NCBI GenBank assembly: GCA_946406555.1
Contig: CAMJLB010000018.1
Span: 1-34,501, forward strand
DNA from: an uncultured Prevotellaceae bacterium
Lineage (GTDB): Bacteria > Bacteroidota > Bacteroidia > Bacteroidales > Bacteroidaceae
Reading direction: 5' to 3'
DNA length: 34,501 bases
Of this stretch, positions 9,401 to 14,648 are shown piece after piece. The notes below the pieces were generated by a model. The model was not told the origin of the DNA. It made no database searches and saw only the letters and a list, made by a program, of their open reading frames with translations. Within the stretch, counting starts at the first letter, position 1, and each line of letters starts with the position of its first letter. The position numbers and the translations under genes are program-made.

Positions 9401-9805
9401 CAACTTCTGCACATTGTCGAAGAACAATATCCCGTTTTTGGCTTTCTTTATGTTATCTTCCCACTTGTCGACAAAACGTGAGTAGTCCACGGCATCGACC
9501 ATGGTGAGCTTGGGCTTCTCGATGATCTGGTGCTGGAAGAAATAGTCGCGCAAGATTTCTGCCAGTGCCGTTTTTCCGGTACCCGTCTCGCCAATGATGA
9601 TGGCGTTGACCGAAAGCCTTACGGTGGCAATGTCCTTGCGCGAGCGCAGATAGGTATAGGTGTCGACAATGGTCTTCAGTTGGGTCTTCAGGTCATCGAG
9701 CCCCACGAGCTTGTCGAGCACATTCTGCGACACCAGCGGTTTTCCACACCACTTGCAGAACTTTGCATTGTTTCGGTTTTCCTTATGACAGTGTTCGCAA
9801 ATCAT
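6491..9805 (-). CDS. Zinc-ribbon protein with four tandem AAA+ domains (CbxX/CfqX-like)
   Basis: A 1104-residue cytoplasmic ATPase. An N-terminal zinc ribbon (Cys3/6 and Cys17/20) is followed by four AAA+ modules with Walker A motifs at G72 (GETGTGKT), G333 (GNPGTGKT), G610 and G888. Walker B is intact in modules 2-4 (LFVDEA 395-400, LFIDEA 670-675, LFIDEA 948-953). Module 1 has FFDNVQ (128-133), with Asn in place of the catalytic Glu. Modules 2-4 closely resemble each other and the CbxX/CfqX group, which includes the Rubisco activase CbbX, SpoVK and EccA of type VII secretion. Module 1 is more diverged. Such ATPases usually remodel protein complexes; the substrate here is unknown. The start ATG overlaps the kinase stop as ATGA, predicting coupled translation with the kinase. 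Confidence 0.93.
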   Translation of the reverse strand: MICEHCHKENRNNAKFCKWCGKPLVSQNVLDKLVGLDDLKTQLKTIVDTYTYLRSRKDIATVRLSVNAIIIGETGTGKTALAEILRDYFFQHQIIEKPKLTMVDAVDYSRFVDKWEDNIKKAKNGILFFDNVQKLLPDKYSNQVNPLDKLFVEMDKWDDNPIVVMAGLPKGLDDFLESNPAVKNRFKYTFRLPTPNYHELSDIVKLELRMKYGIANFTPEAVKQLNRYFKYQIKIKDETFGNAHLAMKTAEDIFTSFISRGTEATQVELGDIKGYVPEERTLDEILADLNKYIGMSEVKQAVREIAYSVQNSLQRAERGLGEQEKMSMHIVLTGNPGTGKTTMARKLGEILASIGYLDSGHVVEVDRSQMVSPYQGETPKVVNRLCDKAIGGILFVDEAYTLAPVSQSGERDNQGAQALETLMKRMEDDRGKFVVIAAGYRTEMENLFRINPGMRSRFNYFLNIEDYTPDELYQIMQVFAQDKKYIFSAQAEQLTKKMISELYKSRDKDFANGRTMRSLFDQICKKQAQRLQYGDLSQMTNEQLMTIEEADIPYEAPKDVDLGDCLKRLDGLVGLAGVKKEISNLSAFLKLQIRRGETNTFQGKHYVFTGNPGTGKTTVARIMADVFKTLGIVSRGQLVEADRSKLVAGYSGQTAIKTNQLIDTAIGGVLFIDEAYTLKSNDGDSFGAEAIDTLLKRLEDDRGKFVCIVAGYTDQMHDFIDTNPGLKSRFTQTIHFDDYTPDELTQIFLNLAKAKSFTIDEATQAAIHRQFEQLYLRRDKNFGNAREARRIFDEAVEKQSQRLVGLMGQPGFQEADMYKITAEDLPMAQNEKARPLDEVLNELDEFIGMRSVKNSIRRLAVQSMFMKQRAAMGAGKVQQMSMNFILTGNPGTGKTSIARKMGEVLQSMDILHTARVIETSRATLVGKYMGETPKIVNGWCDKAMGGILFIDEAYTLSDQNDQYGKEAIDTLMKRMEDDRGKFVVIAAGYKDKMDEFLQMNAGLASRFTHKLHIEDYNEDELLAIFKKMAQKEQYTLSPPAEFKALDVICKMLLKKDENFGNAREMRNMLDETVQQLSMRVSQMPPEQVTKETYQVILPEDIKDL

Positions 9806-12800
9806 TCAATGTCTTCTTGTATTTGATCCACCATTTGTCCTACACTTACATTCCCCGCATTGGGCAGGGCTACATCCAGCAACTTTGGATTGAAGATGCA
9901 GAACTCTGCCACCATGATGACGGCCAGCAATGTCCAGAGTATGTAATGCAATACCGACTCGCCCGTGATGCCTTGCACCTGTGCGGCCACATCGTCGAGC
10001 AGTCCGAACTTCGAGCTTTTGAACCGATGGGTCTTGGCCTTGAAGGTGTAGTAAAGCGGCTCCATGAGCGTAGACTTCACATCATCATTCTTCAGCACCT
10101 CTTCAATCATCTTGGCATCGGTTTTACTGTCGCGCCGGAAGTCGGTGAAGTGGGCTATGGCTACATAGAGGGCGGCAAGCAAGGCAATGACCACACCGAA
10201 GAGACCTGGTGCATGCTGGTCGGTGAACTTCAGCAGCAACAGCGGTACGAAAGACGTCAGCACGCTCAGCAGTCCGAAGAAAAACGACATGAGCGGTCCA
10301 AAGCCCTTGAAATATGACCTTGTAGCGACAATGATGCCAGTCATTCCACCCAGCGGCATGATAATGCTCAGATAGGGGTGCTCCAGCACGCTATCGCGAT
10401 TGGGTACGCCCACCACGATGGCCAGCAACACATAGATGGCAGCCACTCCGTAGAAGGAGTAGCGCCACAGCTTTTCGCGACTGCGGGCATAGTCCCACTG
10501 TTTCTTCACTGCGACGATGCGGTCTTGAGTCTCTTCACGGGCCTTGATAAACCGCCGGTAGTACTTCTGCTGGTTGTCGAAGCGCCCTAGTTCCATGATC
10601 CAGTCGACGAGTTCCCGCTCATAGCTGTACTCCTCTTCAAATTCGCGTGTGGGGTCTTCGTGGTAGTATACCGAGAGCCACTGGGCGAGGACACCGTTTC
10701 TTATTTCGTTGCGTATCGCCGAGACGTGCTCCTGCTGTAGACTTCTGCCATCGGCAAGGGTCGTTCCGTCGGGCAGCAGGTAGGCAGGCTTCACGCCCAA
10801 GATACGGCAGAAGCGATAGAGGGCCGTAGGCAGGTCGTAGACTCCCATGCGCTCGGTATTTTCTTCTGCCGAGAGGTCGAAGCAGCGCGAATGCTCAGAA
10901 AGAGCCTCTACCCACCCATGCAGTTCGGCAAAATAGCGGAACCGTCCGTTTGGATTGGTGATATCGTCCATTTGCTGTGCCAGCTCTTCTTGCGACACAT
11001 GCTCCAACTGCATCAGTCGTTGGGCTATCAGCTTTCCAATCGCCTCGGGTGTGTTGGCCTGATTCAGGTCATAGGCCGCCTCGCGGTCCATATTATAGAG
11101 CACCTTGTAGGCCAGCGACTGTGAGTAGGGCTGGTCCTTGGTCAAAATGCGCAGCGATTCGCACGCCATCATGTCTTCATGCGCATACATCCATGAGAGC
11201 AACCGGCCGTCGATTAACGAGTGCCAGTCGTCTTCGGTAGGCTGTGCAGAGCCGAAAGACCGCACGATTTCATGTATGTTCGACGATGGATATTTCGAGA
11301 GGAAAGGCACGTCGGAATCTATTTCATAGACCATTCGCATCACGGCCACACGGGCATCGGCCTCGGGCGAAAAATAAGATCGCAAGCGTGCCACGTCGTT
11401 CTTCGTGTGGCATTCCAGCCAGAGGAACAGCGAGTCGTTGGGATTTCGCAACTGCAGCCCATAGCGTTCCTGATAGCTCAGTAGCGAGAGAGCGATGCTA
11501 TGCACATCGTCGCAGATGATGCCTTGCACATCTTTATAAGGATAGGTGGGTTCCATGGCATAGACCGAAGCCATGAGGCCGGCTTTCTGGTCTACGGGAT
11601 AGCGGTTGGTCACGATATCCTTTACCACGGTCGAGAGCTTTACGTTGCCACACGCCTCGAGCCACGAAGTGATGCGCCCACTATAGAGATAATTGATGGC
11701 CAGGCGCTCGTTGTCGAGCAGCAGCGGAATGAGTTCATGCACATTGTCGGCAATCAGGTTTCGGTCGGGGTCTACGAGGAAGCTCTTATAGCGCAAGAAC
11801 GGCGACGAGATGTCGATGGCCACGTCTTCGCCCAGGAACCAGCGTTCCACCTCGTCGTATTTCCATCGGCTGTTGGGGTTCACCACCGTGAGTCCCTGCA
11901 CGATCTGCCTCACCTTCTCGGGCAGTTCTCCCATACGAGGCAACCGTCCCTCACTCTTTTGGCGCATCATCACTCGCTCGTTCGAACTCATGGGGTTCTC
12001 GCCTATCCAGAGGGCAAACAGCGTGATGCCAAGCGAATAGAAGTCGGCAGCTGGCGTGATTTCTACCTCACCGTCTATCACGTCGGCATACATTTCGGGT
12101 GCGGCATAGATGGGGGTACGGGCCTGCGTGGTACGAAACGACTTGCCTTCCTGCTCGAGCAACGACGAGATGCCGAAGTCGCCCAACACCAACTCTTGAT
12201 GAGCTGCGTCGCGAAAGAAGAAGTTGGCTGGCTTGATGTCTTTGTGAAGTATGTTGTTCTTATGGCAATAGGCCAGGGCGGCAGCGCCCTGCAGGGCAAT
12301 GCGGCGGAACTGGTTGAAATCGCCCCCCAGATGATAGTCTTGCAGCGTGCCGCCTCTGAGATATTCCATCAGTTCGTAGTAGCGATGCTTGCCGTCGACA
12401 TAGGTCTTGCCATAGTCTATCAGTTTGACGATCATTTCAAACTGGAAACTGCGTATGGTCTGGAGCAGTTTCTTGTTTACGTCGAAATTTGGGTAGTAGA
12501 CCTTCAGCACATAGTCCTCACCTCCATGCTTCACGAGAAACACCTGTGCCTCGCCCGAATTGTCGCTCAGGCATTTTACCAACTCATAAGCTTCCCCTTT
12601 CAGAAAAAAGCTTTCCGCAGGTTGTGGCATGTCGTTGCCTTTTTGTGATGGCTCAGGCGTGCGCACCGAGCGTAGCGTTGTATCGGCCGCATCGACAGGC
12701 GCGTCAGGCGTGAGAGCATTGTCCGCCTGTGGCATCTTGCCTACGACAATGGTACGTTCGGCAGCCATCTTGTCAGGCATGGAAACGGCGTCGCCTGACT

Positions 12801-12993
12801 GTGTATTGTCTGGCATGGGCATGGCAACGCCTGGTTGTTGTGTCGTATCTGGCATCATGGCAACGCCTGGCTGTGTCGTATCTGGCATGGGCATGGAAGC
12901 ACCAGGCTGTGTCTTGTCCATTCCGGGCGTGGTTACGCCGCCTGCCAAGGCATCTGGTCGCAGTGTGCGTATTGTTGTATCTAAGTCGCTCAT
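9802..12993 (-). CDS. Membrane-anchored Hanks-type Ser/Thr protein kinase with long repeat-containing C-terminal region
   Basis: A 1063-residue protein. Residues 1-125 are low-complexity and carry short repeats. The kinase domain spans about 136-390: catalytic Lys164 (VLKVY), the HKD catalytic loop at 250-257 (HKDIKPAN), DFG at 272-274, a Thr-rich activation loop (T288, T289, T293) and APE at 298-300. The HRD Arg is Lys, and I see no obvious alpha-C Glu, but the ATP, metal and base residues are present, so activity is likely. Residues about 390-840 match nothing I recognise and contain three copies of a GRhxSWh-like motif (437-446, 595-603, 767-774). Five hydrophobic segments (about 846-864, 873-890, 900-921, 931-948 and 1016-1035) anchor the C-terminus, leaving the kinase cytoplasmic. 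It lies 16 bases downstream of the zinc-ribbon gene. Confidence 0.92.
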   Translation of the reverse strand: MSDLDTTIRTLRPDALAGGVTTPGMDKTQPGASMPMPDTTQPGVAMMPDTTQQPGVAMPMPDNTQSGDAVSMPDKMAAERTIVVGKMPQADNALTPDAPVDAADTTLRSVRTPEPSQKGNDMPQPAESFFLKGEAYELVKCLSDNSGEAQVFLVKHGGEDYVLKVYYPNFDVNKKLLQTIRSFQFEMIVKLIDYGKTYVDGKHRYYELMEYLRGGTLQDYHLGGDFNQFRRIALQGAAALAYCHKNNILHKDIKPANFFFRDAAHQELVLGDFGISSLLEQEGKSFRTTQARTPIYAAPEMYADVIDGEVEITPAADFYSLGITLFALWIGENPMSSNERVMMRQKSEGRLPRMGELPEKVRQIVQGLTVVNPNSRWKYDEVERWFLGEDVAIDISSPFLRYKSFLVDPDRNLIADNVHELIPLLLDNERLAINYLYSGRITSWLEACGNVKLSTVVKDIVTNRYPVDQKAGLMASVYAMEPTYPYKDVQGIICDDVHSIALSLLSYQERYGLQLRNPNDSLFLWLECHTKNDVARLRSYFSPEADARVAVMRMVYEIDSDVPFLSKYPSSNIHEIVRSFGSAQPTEDDWHSLIDGRLLSWMYAHEDMMACESLRILTKDQPYSQSLAYKVLYNMDREAAYDLNQANTPEAIGKLIAQRLMQLEHVSQEELAQQMDDITNPNGRFRYFAELHGWVEALSEHSRCFDLSAEENTERMGVYDLPTALYRFCRILGVKPAYLLPDGTTLADGRSLQQEHVSAIRNEIRNGVLAQWLSVYYHEDPTREFEEEYSYERELVDWIMELGRFDNQQKYYRRFIKAREETQDRIVAVKKQWDYARSREKLWRYSFYGVAAIYVLLAIVVGVPNRDSVLEHPYLSIIMPLGGMTGIIVATRSYFKGFGPLMSFFFGLLSVLTSFVPLLLLKFTDQHAPGLFGVVIALLAALYVAIAHFTDFRRDSKTDAKMIEEVLKNDDVKSTLMEPLYYTFKAKTHRFKSSKFGLLDDVAAQVQGITGESVLHYILWTLLAVIMVAEFCIFNPKLLDVALPNAGNVSVGQMVDQIQEDIE
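12771..12921 (-). repeat. In-frame short tandem repeats in the kinase N-terminus
   Basis: The kinase N-terminus (residues about 25-75) repeats a unit close to MPDTTQPGVAMP four or five times with small changes (MDKTQPGASMP, MPDTTQPGVAM, MPDTTQQPGVAMP, MPDNTQSGDAVS). The DNA repeats in step with the protein, indicating recent unequal duplication. The units are Thr-rich and probably disordered. They could be autophosphorylation and FHA-docking sites, which is inference. Confidence 0.8.
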
Positions 12994-13009
12994 GAGTAAT
13001 CTACCACAA

Positions 13010-13933
13010 TTATTTATCGTCCTTTATCTCCTGCTTAGAGCCTCTTCCCAAGATGACCCACTGGCCTCCAAGTTGCGGTTTGGCACATCCACAGGGGCTG
13101 CTGTGCATGGCATGTTTCCAGTTGCACACCCAAGCCAGCCTGACACCGGCAGGCTTTTGCGCCATGGCGTAGTTACGGGCCTTGGCAGGCGAGGGCATCG
13201 GTGGCATGGCCATGCGGTTCAGCAATTCGGTCAGTTTGGCCAGCTTCTCCTCTTTTTGAGCGTCGAGCACATCTTTGCTAACGCGCTTCTTCTCTGGCCT
13301 CGGAATGATGGGATTTGGCACCCCCTTATCCTGCGCCAAAAGCTTCAGCACGCGCTCGCGCAACAAGAGCGAGTCACGGTCTTTAACCTCGTCGCGCTGG
13401 GAGCTATAGGGCAACTGCATCGATAGTTCGTTGTATTCACGGGCCACCATCACCAACTCCTGATACTCCGGCTGTTTCTTCAGTTCAAGCACCAACTGGC
13501 GAGCTTCCTCTGTGAGGGGCGTTCCACACTGTTTACAGAAAGCAAAATCGTTCAGCGTGCGGCAGGTGGGACAGACAAGCCCCCCCCGGGGCGACCCACA
13601 GTCAGGGCAGAAAGCGTCTTGAGGCGACAAGCTGGCACCACAGAAGGAACACACGTCCTGACGCACATAGTGGTGACAAACCTCACAGAAGTCAGCATCA
13701 GCATCAATAGGACTTCCGCAGTGAGGACAATTGCCTGAACCTATAGGAGCGCCACACGAGGCGCAGAAGGCCACGCCCTCTTCATTGGCAGCACCACACT
13801 TGGGGCAATACACGCCGCCACCTTTGCGGGCCTGCTGGGCCTGCATCTGCATGTGGGGCGAAGCTGATGGATGGCTCATGGGCCCCATCTGCCGCTGACC
13901 TACTGCAGGCCGTTGTGTTATTTCGTCGGTCAT
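13010..13933 (-). CDS. Protein with four tandem zinc ribbons, first gene of the signalling cassette
   Basis: I chose the ATG at 13933-13931 (307 residues) because upstream codons in the same frame overlap the predicted promoter and have no zinc-ribbon character. After a Met/Gln-rich leader come four treble-clef/zinc-ribbon units with Cys pairs at 43/46-57/60, 69/72-83/86, 95/98-109/112 and 121/124-133/136. A charged helical region follows (about 140-245). A C-terminal cluster (Cys270, His274, His277, Cys281, Cys283) may bind a further metal. No enzyme motif or membrane segment is visible. The family is not one I can name beyond 'double zinc ribbon'. As the promoter-proximal gene, 16 bases before the kinase, it may act as a scaffold for the kinase, AAA+ and FHA proteins, two of which carry similar ribbons. 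Confidence 0.88.
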   Translation of the reverse strand: MTDEITQRPAVGQRQMGPMSHPSASPHMQMQAQQARKGGGVYCPKCGAANEEGVAFCASCGAPIGSGNCPHCGSPIDADADFCEVCHHYVRQDVCSFCGASLSPQDAFCPDCGSPRGGLVCPTCRTLNDFAFCKQCGTPLTEEARQLVLELKKQPEYQELVMVAREYNELSMQLPYSSQRDEVKDRDSLLLRERVLKLLAQDKGVPNPIIPRPEKKRVSKDVLDAQKEEKLAKLTELLNRMAMPPMPSPAKARNYAMAQKPAGVRLAWVCNWKHAMHSSPCGCAKPQLGGQWVILGRGSKQEIKDDK

Positions 13934-13943
13934 AAGATTTCTT

Positions 13944-13957
13944 ATTTTAGCTAAAAT
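13944..13957. promoter_or_regulatory. Perfect 14-bp palindrome near the expected transcription start of the signalling operon
   Basis: ATTTTAGCTAAAAT is a perfect inverted repeat located between the -7 element (13964-13971, minus strand) and the start codon at 13933. It begins about where transcription should start, a common position for a repressor operator. No regulator gene is adjacent; the binder is unknown. Confidence 0.45.
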
Positions 13958-13963
13958 GATGTG

Positions 13964-13971
13964 CAAAGATA
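13964..13971 (-). promoter_or_regulatory. Predicted promoter of the zinc-ribbon/kinase/AAA+/FHA/PP2C operon (-7 element)
   Basis: The minus strand reads TATCTTTG from 13971 to 13964, an exact TAnnTTTG match, about 30 bases before the start codon of the zinc-ribbon gene. No other such element was noticed in the short spacers further down the operon until lysS. Confidence 0.62.
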
Positions 13972-14170
13972 AGGAAAAAAAACGAATAACCAAAGATTCT
14001 ACAAACAAAAAATGCTGAAATCCACAAAAAACGGCAACCACCCCACCCCATGCATCGCTTGTTTGCCCGTAAAACAACGTTCAACAACCACGCAGCAGAA
14101 AGTATATTCATGCAAGACTTTTTTCGATAATCAAGACAAACGAAAATTTCATTCCAGGTTGGCGAATGGC

Positions 14171-14192
14171 CGTATAAGCCAGCTCTTATACG
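14171..14192. repeat. 8-bp inverted repeat with 6-base loop
   Basis: CGTATAAG (14171-14178) is followed by CCAGCT and then CTTATACG (14185-14192). The arms are perfect complements. There is no T-tract after either arm, so it is not an obvious terminator. Confidence 0.6.
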
Positions 14193-14241
14193 CCAAATTG
14201 CTTCACCAGGCATGCAACGGTTGGCTTAAGAATATGCAATG

Positions 14242-14331
14242 CAGCCTGTTTTGGCTCGCAAATCATTGTAATTTACACTCTAATAAAGCCTGAATTATTT
14301 TCCAATTCAGCCTATATTGGCACCCAATTCA
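14242..14331. repeat. Imperfect 24-base direct repeat pair (CAGCCTRTWTTGGC core)
   Basis: CAGCCTGTTTTGGC at 14242-14255 and CAGCCTATATTGGC at 14308-14321, extended to 24 bases each, agree at 19 of 24 positions and are 66 bases apart. TTGGC also occurs at 14159 and 14221. Confidence 0.55.
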
Positions 14332-14428
14332 GTATCTATTGCACTAAGCATCAAACATAAGATTCTTAACCTGCTAATAATCAAGTGCTTATAAACTTGC
14401 GTCAAATTTAAAAATTCAGAACTGAATA
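14290..14428. repeat. Cluster of CTGAATT/AATTCAG heptamers upstream of lon
   Basis: CTGAATT at 14290-14296, AATTCAG at 14304-14310, 14326-14332 and 14413-14419, and a one-mismatch CTGAATA at 14422-14428. The first two form a 7-bp inverted repeat with a 7-base spacer, the second and third are spaced 22 bases apart, and the last two form an inverted pair with a 2-base spacer. This arrangement is operator-like. Confidence 0.55.
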
Positions 14429-14452
14429 AAGATTGTTTGTAAATTTTTAAAT
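14406..14452. repeat. 11-bp A/T inverted repeat
   Basis: ATTTAAAAATT (14406-14416) and AATTTTTAAAT (14442-14452) are perfect complements separated by 25 bases. The AT-only composition makes chance more likely than for a mixed sequence. Confidence 0.5.
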
Positions 14453-14468
14453 CTCGCCGATTTTCGTC

Positions 14469-14494
14469 GCATATTTATTCATGCATATTTATTC
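14469..14494. repeat. 12-base direct repeat GCATATTTATTC, period 14
   Basis: The 12-mer GCATATTTATTC occurs at 14469-14480 and again at 14483-14494, about 120 bases upstream of the lon promoter. The function is unknown; a protein-binding site is possible. Confidence 0.5.
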
Positions 14495-14612
14495 GACACC
14501 GCGCCCCACACTGACTATCCAAACAAACAGTTCTGGCCTAATCAAACATTGGATAAAACAATTATAAAAGGTTAATGTTCTAAAAACAGAATGGCAATTC
14601 AACTTTTTTTTG

Positions 14613-14620
14613 TACCTTTG
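14613..14620 (+). promoter_or_regulatory. Predicted lon promoter (-7 element)
   Basis: TACCTTTG is an exact TAnnTTTG match 29 bases before the lon start codon at 14649, preceded by a T-run. No convincing -33 TTTG was seen. Confidence 0.6.
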
Positions 14621-14648
14621 CACGTCAATATGCACTATACTTTTTGAA

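Larger units (their letters stand above)
13972..14612. other. Gene-free divergent intergenic region with several repeats
   Basis: This AT-rich stretch between the two divergent promoters has only short, unconvincing reading frames (for example 14012-14293, low complexity and no family resemblance). It contains a hairpin at 14171-14192, an imperfect 24-base direct repeat (14242-14265 and 14308-14331), clustered AATTCAG heptamers (14290-14428), a long A/T inverted repeat (14406-14452) and a 12-base direct repeat (14469-14494). It is large for a promoter region in this compact neighbourhood and could hold regulatory sites, a small RNA or a decayed gene. Confidence 0.6.

Noticed and set aside
12771..12921. 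Short regularly spaced repeats that could suggest a CRISPR array
   Set aside because: The repeats are in frame within the kinase gene, have no unique spacers and encode a repeated peptide; no cas genes are present.
5036..13933. Type VI secretion regulatory module (PpkA/PppA/Fha)
   Set aside because: The kinase/phosphatase/FHA parts are similar in kind, but no T6SS structural gene is in the window, and the AAA+ protein is CbxX-like rather than ClpV.
13934..14077. 48-residue N-terminal extension of the four-zinc-ribbon protein
   Set aside because: It covers the predicted promoter and palindrome and reads as a hydrophobic, AT-driven sequence not expected on a cytoplasmic zinc-ribbon protein.
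14012..14293. 93-residue open frame in the lon upstream region
   Set aside because: Its composition is unlike neighbouring proteins, it has no recognisable motif and no consensus promoter, and it spans the repeats described there.
14610..14648. TTG-initiated N-terminal extension of Lon
   Set aside because: It overlaps the predicted -7 element, and the added residues are unlike any Lon N-terminus; the ATG at 14649 gives a normal length.
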